Shown: positions 20,633 through 30,941, counted from the stretch's first letter. The stretch: DNA of 64,000 nucleotides from Loripinus fragilis (GCA_964019695.1 OZ026530.1:43757716-43821715); one strand, 5' to 3'. Translations and numbers: made by a program. The notes: generated by a model not told the origin, from the sequence alone.

Positions 20633-21794
20633 CAAGACTGGATTAGTCCAGAAAAGCAACATTCCATATAGGTAACAGGTACATTCCATATAACACATTT
20701 GTTCAGCTTGCACTAATAGCTAATTTGGCTAAGAGCGCTAGTTAAGATTTAACAACTATGCATAGACACCCAACCTCTCTAGAATCACATCATATGAAAA
20801 TAAAATAATTTCAAAATATAATTGATATTTTAGTATTACCAACAATGCAAATTTTCATTGAAATAAGCAAAATTTGAAGGAGATAAATTCACATTTAAAA
20901 GGTCATATGATAAATAAACAGAATCTTACACTCATGATCATTTCATATTAAATTTGATAAACTCGCTAAAGGCTCATTTAATAAATTAATTTCATATGAA
21001 ATGATCACTCATGTAAGATCCTCTATATGCATGTACATAATAAATAAAGACACCTTCTCTAGAGTCACATATTTAAAAGGATATACAATGTAAGTTCAAA
21101 ATAAAGTGTCATTTAAGTATTTAAACAACTCTTTTTAAAAGCACCTGAATCAAATTATTCTAAAGCAAATTCACAGATCAGCTTGCCCCTAAAAGTGCAG
21201 TCTGATCAGTGACTTTTTGTTAACCTGTCTTTTGCAAGATAAGCAACTTGAAGATTCCATTTTAGATGAATTAAAAGAGAAATACATGTACCATATGATT
21301 AGTTAAAATCCCAAATCAAGCATTATGTAATCGAAACCTAATATCATTTTATTTTTATTCTTAATTATAAATTTAAAAATCTTTACATACATATGTATAA
21401 TATATATATGAGAAAAAAATAGCTTTATGTAACTCATTTAGTGCCTTAACCTGTGGAATGCACAGTGGGTATTGGAAAAATACAGCTGGTTGTCAGCAGA
21501 CTTTTTGCTGGTGACAACCGGTTGTCAGCAGACTTTTTGCTGGTGACAACCGGTTGTCACCGGACTTTTCAGGCCTAAAATGCTGCTGACAACCGGTTGT
21601 CACCAGACCTCGCCTTAATTTTATCAGATCAGCTTGTATTTGGGGTTTTTCCTACATTATACAACAATTACCATATTGATGTTTGAAATGGCTGCCTGCT
21701 CGTCTGCTTTTGGTCACTGAATAACCCATTTTCTAAAATGGCACCATTTTAACTTATATAGCGACTTTATTATATCTGAATAGGTTTCAGAGTA

Positions 21795-22375
21795 CATGTA
21801 GCAGTCTGCAGTTGCTGTTCAATACAGGCTTGACATTTGTCAATATAATACAGGGTAGTGTCATCCGCATATAAGTCTGTGAGGACATTATTAATGTCTA
21901 AAGGCAAGTCATTAATAAATATCAAAAATAGTAGAGGGCCCAAAATAGATCCCTGGGGGAGGCAGCATAATATATTTTCAGATTCAGATAATGTATTGTT
22001 TACAAAGACTTTTTGTTTCCTCCCTAGCAGTTAAGAAGAAAACCAGCTAATAGTCTCTTCTAATATTTTGTAGTATTTGAGTTTTTTTAAGCAACAATGT
22101 ATGGTCAGCTAGATCAAATGCCTTTCTAAAGTCAATCATTACCATCCCAATCATTTGACTGCTATTTATTGCATCTAGCCATATATTAATCATCTGTAAC
22201 AGAGATGTCTCACAGGAGTGATTTGGCCTGAAACCTGATTGAGTTGAATGAAATAAACTATTTGAAGATAAATAAACCATCAGAGAATCATGGACATGTT
22301 TTCTAGTAACTTTGATAATACTGGTAATAATGAGATGGGCCTATAATTGTTTGTATCATCTTTTGGACCAGTATT
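21795..22375 (-). pseudogene. Reverse transcriptase pseudogene of a second LINE
   Basis: Reading the minus strand from about 22375 gives NNYRPISLLPVLSKLLEN, then after a frameshift HSTQSGFRPNHSCET and MIDFRKAF, then after another frameshift and a stop CCLPQGSILGPLLF, NDLPLDINNVL and YADDTTLYY. These are the fingers and palm motifs of a LINE reverse transcriptase, including the catalytic YADD. It has two or more frameshifts and a stop, so it is dead. It belongs to a different lineage from the LINE at 194-2242 (YADD instead of FADD). The N-terminal and C-terminal parts are missing. Confidence 0.9.
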
Positions 22376-23061
22376 GGAAACCTATCCATGTAAATTCTTC
22401 ATGAAAACTGCTGATCTAACAAAATTCATAGCTGGACTTAGGGAGGAGCTATGCTTTACTATACCCTTATAAAAAGTCATTCTCAGGTTAACAGCCCAGG
22501 GTCTTGTTAGTAGTTTTCACCTTTTGGGAGCTCTAGCTATTTCAGTATTCAGGAGCAGTTTAAAGGATCTCTACAACCCTTCGATACTTTTGAATACTGG
22601 AACCCTTAAAGGTACTTTGGCAAACAGTGGAGACCCAGATGAAAATGTTGCAGAAACCAGCATTTTGCTGCAGGGTCTTCTTTTATTGCTAAGATTAATT
22701 CAATCTTTAGATACTGAAGTCCCGTAATTTGGAAATTCTCACCTGGTAACACGTGATAGGTTCAAGGAACAATCCTAGGCTCATTGGTTCAAACTAGATC
22801 TATAGAAGAATTCATTATTCTTGCACACCGGATTAGGATATCTGAGATTTTACCCTGGGATAGAAAATCTTATCTTACCCAGGCTATCTTACCCAGGCTG
22901 TCATGTGAGGGCTACATACATTGGCTGTTTTGGAACTCACGCACATGGTCGTCAAGTGACGTCATTGTTATGTTAAAGTGATGTCATCTCGTTAAATTGC
23001 ATCTAATCGTATTCAGGGACTTTTGGAAGCTTTTTTAAAAAAAAACAGTGGTGAGCAAGAA
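22376..23061. other. Intron end with repeat fragments
   Basis: 22427-22510 matches in inverse orientation the repeat end at about 62890-62975 (GCTATGCTTTACTATACCC versus GGGTATAGCAAAGC). A decayed hairpin relative (CAAACAGTGGAGACCCAGAT) is at 22621. The duplicated phrase ATCTTACCCAGGCT occurs at 22870-22900. No exon seen. Confidence 0.5.
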
Positions 23062-23210
23062 AAAGAATCTATCATGAGTGTGAGAGTAGGATAGAAAAAT
23101 CCTTCCCTGGGGATCACCTTTTATCATTACTTGACAAGCCTCTTGATACCAAACGGCGATCATAGGGATGGATTTTTCTATCCAACCCTCACACATCATG
23201 ATAGATTCTT
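23062..23210. mobile_element. 149-bp MITE just upstream of the zinc-finger exon
   Basis: Inverted ends of about 45 bp: AAGAATCTATCATGAGTGTG and GATAGAAAAATCCTTCCC on the left, matched by GGGATGGATTTTTCTATCC and CACACATCATGATAGATTCT on the right. It ends 67 bases before the splice acceptor. Confidence 0.9.
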
Positions 23211-23263
23211 ATAGTATCTAGTGGATACAGTGCTATAATTAGCATTTTCTAATCATCTGACTT

Positions 23264-23277
23264 TTTATTTTCCACAG
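23264..23277 (+). promoter_or_regulatory. Splice acceptor of the zinc-finger exon
   Basis: A pyrimidine-rich TTTATTTTCCACAG lies two bases before the first ATG, so the gene has at least one upstream exon. Confidence 0.75.
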
Positions 23278-23279
23278 AT

Positions 23280-26200
23280 ATGGATACAGTCTACCCACCT
23301 AAAAAGCGTGCATTGTTTGACTACAACAGAGAACAGGCCAGAAAGACGCATGGAGCAGAAGCCCAGTACAGAATGGAGAAGAATTCTAACGGACAGAGCT
23401 TCTATCATTCTAAACATAAAGCTGATCATCATGATGTGGAAAGTGGGATGAGACCTAGAAGTGACTCACTCCATTCTTCAAACTCTCACTACAGTGAAAC
23501 GTCCAGTCTTAGCTCTGCCTCGAGAGAAACTTCTCCTGTAACAATCACTGGTTTTCTTGACCATGAAACGCCCGAAAGAAATTCATTACATGTTATAAGT
23601 GGACTGAAGACAGAGATTCAGAAACCCTTGTTTACTCCTAACACCAGTGATAATGACATTTTCAGACCCTTGATATCCAAGTCATTATTTCCATTCAGTG
23701 CTGCAAATTTAATCAGCACTGAATCAACAGATGGTGTCAGAAGTCAACATAATGATGTTGATAAACCTGAAAATGAAAGTCACAGAAATGGTGATTCATC
23801 AAGCAATGTGTTATCTAAGTCCTTATACCCTCATAGATCTGAAAACAATGATAATGATAATTCTGAAAACTTGGATAATGGTAATGGATCAGAGAGTATA
23901 GTATGTCATTATGAACAGGAAAATGTTGATATAGATGGCAAAGAAGTAAAATTTGCTGACAGTAAAATGAGTCCTTATGACAGGGATTTAGTAAATGACA
24001 TTCCACAACAGAACAAACCATTCCAAAATTCAACCATTCCATGTAATGAAACTATCTCGGGAAATTATCAGAAACTTTTTAATGTAAATCAGGAATACGC
24101 AGATATAGACAACGTAAATTGTGATATTGAACACACTGATGATGTGAAGAAATCCAGTGATGATACACATGAGTTAAAACAAACTTTTATTGATGACCAA
24201 AGAACTGAGGGTACCGTTAATAAAAGTCAAGTTTTCCATTTGAATCAATTATTGTCGCCAACAAAGATTACAGATGTTTCCCCAGTAGATGAAAGTAATA
24301 CTGCTAATTTTTCTAAAGTATTAAGTGATGTTACTAACTCTGTTAAAGATAAGAAAAGACCACTTGATAGAAACTCAAATGTAAATGAAATCTACAAATG
24401 CAGTGTTTGCAATAAAGAATTTCGCCAGAGTGGTAACTTTCATAGCCATATGCAGCTACACTTGGGGTCAAACCGAAACTGTAAATGTGGAGTATGTGGT
24501 CTTGATTTCAACGATAGTTACTCTCTACAATCTCACATGAGATCTAAGCACACAGGTTCTCATCCTTACAAATGTGAACACTGTAATCGCGAGTTTAATC
24601 AGTTCAACAATCTCCGTCGACATTTACGAGTTCATAGGGACAAGACATTCAAGTGCAATTTGTGTGATCGTGTCTTTAATGAAGAATTCTATTTAAAAAT
24701 GCACATGGGAACACACACAGGGCACAGAGTATACAGCTGTGGTGTTTGTAATGCTAGTTTCCCATCTAGCCATGAACTTAAGGCTCATGTTCAAACTCAC
24801 TCTCCCTCAGAACTACATGTATGTGATATATGTGGTAAGGCTTTCAGTAAGGCATGTGTTCTACGACAGCACAAAAAGGCTCATTCCGGCGACCGTCCAC
24901 ATAAATGCACAGCTTGTGCAAAGACATTCATACATCGCCATCATCTCACCATGCATATGAGATCTCATAAAGAATCTAAGCCATTTACTTGTGATATCTG
25001 CAATAAAGAATTCTCACAGACGAGTCATTTGTACAAGCACCTTAAACAGCATGAGGAGGAGAATGCTGAAAACCTGTCAAGTATAGACTTTCAGAAAATG
25101 AATAATAGGATAGAAACTAAGGTTCAGAAAACAAGTAACGGGATGAAAACTGAAGCTAAGAACATAAGTAAAACGACAGAAGTTGAAGGTAAACAAGGAA
25201 AGGCATTTGGGAGAGTTGGTGATTTTATTGAGAATAATAGGAAAGATGCAATGAACCCAAATCAGCTGAATTTTGGACATTCTGTGGGCAATAGTGTTGA
25301 AGGTGATGAGAACATGTTTTTAGATAAGGAAAATAAGAGACCTTTACATGTTTCTAAAAGAGATTCAGAGATTGAAAATAAGAGGCCTTTACATGTTTCT
25401 AATGGAGGTTCAGAGGTGGAAAATAAGAGAAAGAGAAGAAGGACTCAGAGACAGAAGAAAGGAAATAATGTTCAAGTTGATCCAGTGGCAACACAATTTT
25501 ATCACCAGCCAGCACATTCTAATTCATCTCTGGCAACAGAATCTCCATCAACAGTGTCATCTATAGCTAGACTTCCTCCTTTCACATCAGTTGCTGCCAA
25601 TTTGAAAACTTCCATTCCACATTGGCAGGCACCAAACTTACACACATTACCGGGATACCATGTCCCTCAGTATAACCAAGCTTATCAATCATTTAACTAT
25701 GGCAGAAATCAGCTTTCATATGACCAGAGATATTTTGCTTATAATGCACAAATGCAGGCCTACTACAATATGATCTATTACAATTCAAAAGCATCGTTAC
25801 AAAGTCAGCAAAGAAACCCTGAAGTAATTGGCAATTACGTACATGCTACATCAGGATCTGAAAATATTTCAAATAACACTGGAGATCGAAGAAGCCCTCA
25901 GTTGACTTCTCGTGGAGAATCAGCCCAGAGAATAGAACATTTTGAATACGAAGGAAACAAAAGGCCTAATGGTACAGTAGATAGAAATAGGACTAGTCAC
26001 AGTCAAGATGCCCAAAGTAAGGAGTTAGTGGACAGGAATGATATGAATTACGAGTTATTAAGTCGTGATAGAACAATTGATAATACAGATCCAAATTATA
26101 GACAGGGAGGCAAAAATGATAGAAACACAATAGATAATGGTCAGAGTCAGGATATATCGAGCGGAATGCCTTCTTTCAAATATCAAACTTCTGGTACCAG

Positions 26201-28358
26201 TGAACATCTCCTTAAACTAGTTGGCCTTAGAGACAAAGTCATGCCAGAAAATGCTAGTCATATAAGTGAGGGAACTGCCTCCAAATTGTATAATTCAGAT
26301 GAAAGAAGTCCTATTAACTTAGATCAGCACATTGTTCTCAAGGTTGATAGACTTGATCATATTAGGAATTCATCTGGGCCAGTTTTAATGGGAAATGATA
26401 TCAGCAGCTTAAATGTCTCAGAAAACCTTGTAGAAAATGGTATGAAATTGTTGACAGCAAAACCAACACACACCCATTATGAGGACCAACCTTTGTATGA
26501 CAATAATAAAAGCAATAGTGAGGCTGAAAATAATAGCACAAAAGGGCATGTTTCTAAACTGGACTCATGTGCAAATGAAGATGATGTAAACTATGTTGAA
26601 GTGAGTTCACTTGAAGAAACAGCCAAAGAGACTATCAGTGGTGAAATAGAGGAAATCAAACAGTGTACAGGAAATACTTCTGAAGAGATAACATCTTATA
26701 ACCATAAGTCTTGTAAGAGAATACCAGTAAGGAGAAATATCATGCTGGATGTGCACAGCTCAAAGAATAGTGACATAAGTGAATCATTACCTAATAATGC
26801 TAAAGTAATGAATGTTGATAATGGTGAACAAAGTCTTACAGAAAATACACAAAATTCGGATGAGAATGATCAAAGTAATGAATGTGCACCTCTGTCTTCT
26901 ACAAGCTCACAGACAAGAACTGTAACTCACCATGTGAATATGACAGGTAATCCTGCAGTTGAAGATTATGTAAGCTGTGATACGTGTAAGGCTCACTATT
27001 CTAGTAAGGCTGAGTTGAAGAACCATTTTTTGAAGAATTCCGAATGTTTTTCTAAAGTTTGTCAATGCAGTAATATTTCTGAAAATTTAGGCTGGCAACT
27101 TCTGGACTGTTACCTATCTAGTCTTTCAGTTACCAAGGAAACAGAAACGGTTAAAAAGGAAATAGAACATGTTTCTGGTGAACAGAAATATGATTTAGAC
27201 AACATGCAGGAAAATGTATTTCAAACTGATTGTGTAGCAGATTTGAGTAAAGGTGAATATGTAGAGGTGATAGGTGATGAAAATATGAAGATGCTGTTGA
27301 ATAATTCTCTACATGATTCCCAGCAATCTACGACAGCTTCGACGAACATTAAGATAGCTATGGTTCAGAACGATAATGATATGAGTGAGGGACTTAATAT
27401 TCAAAGTGATACAGGACATGCTCCTAATCTTGAAAATGAGAATATTGTACGGGAACATCTTGATCATATTTCCTTCAGAATGGCTAAAACTGCTGAAAGT
27501 TTTCATCTGTCTGAATCCAATAGGCTTAAGGTTGGAAGAGACACAAACCACAATCTTACATCTGAAAATGAAATTACTGATCAAGAGAATCTTGATCCTT
27601 TTGCCCTCAGAAAGGCCAAAACTCCTCAAAGTTTTGGCCTTTCTGTTGGCAATAGGAACACGATTCTAAGAGATTTAAACCACAAACTTACAGTGAATAG
27701 TAGAGATCTTGTTCAAGATCACCTTAAGACATATCCCACTAAAGGTTGTTTATCACAAGTAAACGGTAGTCTTAGTAAGGATGATGCCAAAATTGCTGGA
27801 AATGAGGAAAATTTGAATATGGAAGCTAAAAACAGTGAAAATGTAAGCAATGTAACTGACATGAATACCTGTGAATTCTGTGGTGAAAATTTTTATCTTG
27901 CCAAAGAGCTACAGAACCATGTAAAGATTCATTCTAGCGACAGACCTTACTCGTGTAAGATCTGTTATCGAGACTTCACACACCGACATAATCTAAAGCG
28001 GCATATGATGTCACACAGTGATAACTCAGTGCAGTGTGGGTTGTGCAGCAGGACCTTTAAGGAGACCTTCTACCTCCAGATGCACATGAAGGTTCATGCC
28101 GAGGAGAACTGTAGAAAATGCGAGATATGTGGACAGCTTGTAGCCAAGACTGAAATGCCAGCTCATGTTGACACTCATATTAAACCTATTGAGGAAAATC
28201 CCACCTATGCACAGATTGCGGGTAGAGTTAAAGAAATACTGAATGAAAATAATGTTGCATTAGATTTGACTAAAAAGGATGGCTATTCGAAAAAGACATT
28301 GATGAAAATGAATGTTGCTCAGTTGAAAAAGCTTATGGTGAAAGACAATGATAATTAA
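23280..28358 (+). CDS. C2H2 zinc-finger protein, main coding exon
   Basis: It encodes 1,692 residues, probably a nuclear DNA-binding regulator. Residues 372-591 hold eight C2H2 fingers (first C-x2-C at YKCSVC; finger 2 has an H-x4-H end; the last ends HLKQH). Residues 1530-1633 hold four more, the last slightly short. A lone degenerate motif, CDTCKAHY near 1231, lacks a normal second His pair. Between the clusters lie long polar, Asn/Ser/Asp-rich stretches, a basic run KRKRRRTQRQKK near 716 that could be a nuclear signal, a Tyr/Gln-rich segment near 800-840, and a 44-residue tandem duplication (about 1385-1472). The exon starts at 23278 after TTTATTTTCCACAG; the Met at 23280 follows AT, so the frame may continue from the exon at 12895-12947. 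No AATAAA is obvious in the first 200 bases after the stop. I do not recognise the orthologue; no KRAB, BTB or SET domain is visible. Confidence 0.95.
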   Translation: MDTVYPPKKRALFDYNREQARKTHGAEAQYRMEKNSNGQSFYHSKHKADHHDVESGMRPRSDSLHSSNSHYSETSSLSSASRETSPVTITGFLDHETPERNSLHVISGLKTEIQKPLFTPNTSDNDIFRPLISKSLFPFSAANLISTESTDGVRSQHNDVDKPENESHRNGDSSSNVLSKSLYPHRSENNDNDNSENLDNGNGSESIVCHYEQENVDIDGKEVKFADSKMSPYDRDLVNDIPQQNKPFQNSTIPCNETISGNYQKLFNVNQEYADIDNVNCDIEHTDDVKKSSDDTHELKQTFIDDQRTEGTVNKSQVFHLNQLLSPTKITDVSPVDESNTANFSKVLSDVTNSVKDKKRPLDRNSNVNEIYKCSVCNKEFRQSGNFHSHMQLHLGSNRNCKCGVCGLDFNDSYSLQSHMRSKHTGSHPYKCEHCNREFNQFNNLRRHLRVHRDKTFKCNLCDRVFNEEFYLKMHMGTHTGHRVYSCGVCNASFPSSHELKAHVQTHSPSELHVCDICGKAFSKACVLRQHKKAHSGDRPHKCTACAKTFIHRHHLTMHMRSHKESKPFTCDICNKEFSQTSHLYKHLKQHEEENAENLSSIDFQKMNNRIETKVQKTSNGMKTEAKNISKTTEVEGKQGKAFGRVGDFIENNRKDAMNPNQLNFGHSVGNSVEGDENMFLDKENKRPLHVSKRDSEIENKRPLHVSNGGSEVENKRKRRRTQRQKKGNNVQVDPVATQFYHQPAHSNSSLATESPSTVSSIARLPPFTSVAANLKTSIPHWQAPNLHTLPGYHVPQYNQAYQSFNYGRNQLSYDQRYFAYNAQMQAYYNMIYYNSKASLQSQQRNPEVIGNYVHATSGSENISNNTGDRRSPQLTSRGESAQRIEHFEYEGNKRPNGTVDRNRTSHSQDAQSKELVDRNDMNYELLSRDRTIDNTDPNYRQGGKNDRNTIDNGQSQDISSGMPSFKYQTSGTSEHLLKLVGLRDKVMPENASHISEGTASKLYNSDERSPINLDQHIVLKVDRLDHIRNSSGPVLMGNDISSLNVSENLVENGMKLLTAKPTHTHYEDQPLYDNNKSNSEAENNSTKGHVSKLDSCANEDDVNYVEVSSLEETAKETISGEIEEIKQCTGNTSEEITSYNHKSCKRIPVRRNIMLDVHSSKNSDISESLPNNAKVMNVDNGEQSLTENTQNSDENDQSNECAPLSSTSSQTRTVTHHVNMTGNPAVEDYVSCDTCKAHYSSKAELKNHFLKNSECFSKVCQCSNISENLGWQLLDCYLSSLSVTKETETVKKEIEHVSGEQKYDLDNMQENVFQTDCVADLSKGEYVEVIGDENMKMLLNNSLHDSQQSTTASTNIKIAMVQNDNDMSEGLNIQSDTGHAPNLENENIVREHLDHISFRMAKTAESFHLSESNRLKVGRDTNHNLTSENEITDQENLDPFALRKAKTPQSFGLSVGNRNTILRDLNHKLTVNSRDLVQDHLKTYPTKGCLSQVNGSLSKDDAKIAGNEENLNMEAKNSENVSNVTDMNTCEFCGENFYLAKELQNHVKIHSSDRPYSCKICYRDFTHRHNLKRHMMSHSDNSVQCGLCSRTFKETFYLQMHMKVHAEENCRKCEICGQLVAKTEMPAHVDTHIKPIEENPTYAQIAGRVKEILNENNVALDLTKKDGYSKKTLMKMNVAQLKKLMVKDNDN

Positions 28359-28582
28359 ACAAAAACTGAAATCTGCTGAAATCTCAGGGTTCACCCTGCC
28401 ATTAGCCATTTTAGCCATTTACTACTAAAAATATAGAGTGGCTACAAATACAAGTCATTAACTAAAAGTACAGTATAGGTGTCTCAAAATTTACATATTC
28501 TCGAAAAAGTGTTTTTTTGATCAGCTTTTGGATTTTCAAATATTGCTATATTATTCCTTCACACATTATTATTGTTCCATAT

Positions 28583-28732
28583 TTTACTCTTTGGATGCTG
28601 GATTTTTTCAATACTATCCGGGTGTCAAACAGTTTGGATCCAGATCAGACCTGACATTCCATCGGGCCTGATCTGGGTCCAAACTGTTTGCAAAGGTGAT
28701 CAGCAGAAGTCGCCCCTAGCGGGCAGAGTTAA
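28583..28732. mobile_element. TTAA-type MITE downstream of the zinc-finger stop
   Basis: The centre CAAACAGTTTGGATCCAGAT pairs with CTGATCTGGGTCCAAACTG. The right end GCGGGCAGAGTTAA is the inverse of the left CTCTTTGGATGCTG-type end, where TTAA has mutated to TTTA. It starts 225 bases after the stop codon and may lie in the 3' UTR. Confidence 0.75.
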
Positions 28733-28962
28733 ATACAAAAAAAAAACTTGTTGATACTACTTTCTGGCTAAAAGTAATTTTATTTGTCTACAACTTTTTC
28801 CATTTGGCTAAAGTGTTGGCTACAACTAATTCTGAGCCATAGTTAGTCCTGAATCTGCTAGGACAATGGGAAATATTGTGCAGCAAAACTGTTGTTGAAA
28901 TCTTGTCTGGCCAAAACGGTTACTTGAACTCCAGTACAAACATTTTGGTGATTCACTGACCA

Positions 28963-29164
28963 TTAACTCTACCCGCTAGTAGCAAATGGTCTGCTGATAA
29001 CCTTTGCAAAACATTTGGACCCAGACCAGGCCTGATAAAATGTCGGCCATGATCTTGATCTAAATTGTTTGACACTGATGGTAGCCATGAAAGATAAAAC
29101 TTTTTTAAAAATCTTTCAGACGACAAAAAAGCAGGCAAATTTCACCCGATTGCAAAGAGCTAAT
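28963..29164. mobile_element. TTAA-type MITE, further copy
   Basis: It starts TTAACTCTACCCGCTAG, contains a decayed hairpin (ACATTTGGACCCAGACCAG and GATCTAAATTGTTTGACA), and ends GCAAAGAGCTAA. Confidence 0.6.
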
Positions 29165-29228
29165 ATTTAGTATATATTGGTCACACAGAAACCTATATAT
29201 AGAAAAACTGGTTTAATTCCTGTTTTTA

Positions 29229-30075
29229 GCTCACCAGAGCCGAAGGCTCAAGGTGAGCTATTGTGATCGTTCATCGTCCGTCGTCAGTCCATTTTGAGTT
29301 TGTAAGCTTTTTCTTTAAACGAAATCTCCTCCTGAATCACTGGTCCAAATTTCACATGAATGTTTGCCATGACTCTTTTCCAAAATGACATTAATTGTTC
29401 TGCTTCACTGAACAAGAGGGTGCCAGAGCTCTAGATAAGAAATCTTGTAAACGGCATCTCCTGAACCACTGGTCCAAATTCAATATAATTTCACAGAAAG
29501 CATTGTTCCTCATAATACCCTCCATCAAAATTGCACAAATGGTTTTGCTCCGCAGGACAAATGGCCTGCCAGAGCTCTAGATAAGAAATCTTTTCGAACC
29601 AGCATTTCCTCCTGAACCACTGGTCCAAAATCAAAATAATTTGACAGCCGTATTCATCATGATGGCTCCTACCAAATTGCTCCATGGTTCCACTCCACTG
29701 AACAAAGGGGCCGCCAGAACTCTAGATATGAAATGTCTTTAAATGACATCTCCTTTAACCTAACCACTGGTCCAAATTAAAGAAAAAATCACAGAATTGT
29801 TCCTCAAGATGCACTCTACCAAAATTGCACAAATAGTTCCGTACCATCAACAAAGCGACTGCCAGAGCTCTAGATAAGAAATGTCTTTAAACAAAATCTC
29901 ATAATGAACCATTAGTCCAAATGCAAAATAATTTCACAGAATTGTTCCTCACATAGCCCTTGTTAAAAATTGCACAAATGGTTCTGCTCTGTTGAACAAA
30001 GGGGCCACCTGAGCTCTAGATAAGAAATGTTTTTAAACTGCATTTCCTCTTGAACCACTATTCCAAATTCAATAT
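29229..30075 (+). repeat. AGCTCACC-type repeat with five tandem ~148-bp units
   Basis: It opens with GCTCACCAGAGCCGAAGGCT, CAAGGTGAGCTATTGTGAT, a start I recognise from a widespread bivalve repeat. Then a unit containing GAGCTCTAGATAAGAAATC, ACCACTGGTCCAAATTCAA and AAAATTGCACAAATGGTT repeats at about 29421, 29571, 29710, 29861 and 30008. No coding. Confidence 0.85.
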
Positions 30076-30303
30076 TATTTCACAGATGTTTACTCAGAAT
30101 TGTTTGGTTAACTCGCAAACTGAACTAGATTGTTCATTTTGAGAGTTAAACTAGTTACTCTGTAAATGATTTATAACTAAAAATCAAGAGTACAGTCAAA
30201 TTTTTAAAATTTTGAACAGTTTTCTCTTTCTGTTCTATGACAAATAAAATTCGGTTAGCTGGGCTGGAATTGATTAGATCCTTGTTTGAATAGCAAATAG
30301 GGA

Positions 30304-30349
30304 AGACCCTGATCAGACTGCTTCTTTAGAAGCAGTCTGATCTGGGTCT
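30304..30349. repeat. Near-perfect 46-bp hairpin
   Basis: AGACCCTGATCAGACTGCTT, a short loop, then AAGCAGTCTGATCTGGGTCT. Confidence 0.85.
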
Positions 30350-30387
30350 GCCAAAAATTGTAAATGTCTTCTTACCCATCATTTTTA

Positions 30388-30456
30388 ATATATGTTTTGG
30401 GTGCTCAAAAGAACTGTCTTATTGAGACGGTTCTTTTGAGTACCCACAACATATAT
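30388..30456. mobile_element. CTCAAAAGAACC foldback element, copy 4
   Basis: CTCAAAAGAACTGTCTT / GAGACGGTTCTTTTGAG stem, with flanks CTTACCCATCA on the left and TTGGTTGAGAAATAAGAAAA on the right. Confidence 0.88.
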
Positions 30457-30734
30457 TTTGGTTGAGAAATAAGAAAAATATTGTTTTGTTACACACTCTG
30501 AACTAAAGGCCTGGCCTGAAGCATATCTTAATTTGAAAATGCATGACCCCTTGATATGAACAATGAACCTCAAATTGTTCATTGTATCCCACCAGATGGA
30601 AGAAAACATTAGTATACAAAGGGTTCATGGATGTCATCTGATATATAGGGTCAGACCATGTGTTGTGATAATGTCTTAAGTGGTTGTTAAATTATGTCAT
30701 TTATTAAATTGACATACCCATCTATGCAGTGAAG

Positions 30735-30941
30735 GGAGCGCAGTGGCTCAGTGGTAGAGTGCTTGACTCGAGACCGAAGGGTAGCGGGTTCGAGCCTCTC
30801 CGGCGTCACTGCGTTGTGGTCCTTGAGCAAGACACATTTATCCTAGCTTAGTACTGGTTAAACCCAGGAAGAACCGTCCCGCATAACTGAAAGATTGTTG
30901 AGTGGACGTAAAGAATCAAATCAAACAAACAAACAAACAAA
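30735..30941 (+). mobile_element. Full-length tRNA-derived SINE with 13-bp target duplication
   Basis: The tRNA-like head carries box A (TGGCTCAGTGGTAG) and box B (GGGTTCGAGCC), the internal promoter for RNA polymerase III. A central block, GTCCTTGAGCAAGACAC, resembles the V domain of V-SINEs. The 3' part GACGTAAAGAATCAAATC ends in CAAA repeats, presumably shared with a partner LINE. Perfect CTATGCAGTGAAG flanks at 30722-30734 and 30942-30954 mark a recent insertion. Confidence 0.95.

Larger units (their letters stand above)
18698..21622. mobile_element. Element C: 2.9-kb element with inverted GACAACCGGTTGTC arrays
   Basis: The left array (18711-18822) and right array (21489-21609) each carry about four units of a roughly 28-bp repeat, GACAACCGGTTGTC followed by ACCAGCAAAAAGTCT. 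The arrays are inverted relative to each other and share the same inner boundary, GACAACCAGCTG then TTTTTCCAATAC, and a similar outer boundary near AATTTTAGG. The 14-bp unit core is itself a perfect palindrome. The interior has a TA microsatellite, a nested MITE (about 19240-19645), a tandem-unit repeat (19964-20632) and no long ORF. A lone unit remnant is at about 19168-19185. Confidence 0.85.
12948..23277 (+). other. Inferred 10.3-kb intron of the zinc-finger gene
   Basis: If the exon at 12895-12947 is real, everything up to the acceptor TTTATTTTCCACAG at 23264-23277 is intron. It holds at least eight mobile elements, including all of element C and a minus-strand reverse-transcriptase pseudogene, and no other convincing exon. 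Confidence 0.5.

Noticed and set aside
18711..21609. Regularly spaced GACAACCGGTTGTC units as a CRISPR-like array
   Set aside because: Spacers are nearly identical to each other, arrays are paired in inverted orientation, and the DNA is animal.
28359..29160. Single larger element with ACCCTGCC / GGCAAATTTCACCC ends around the two TTAA MITEs
   Set aside because: The ends match too weakly by eye to claim an element.
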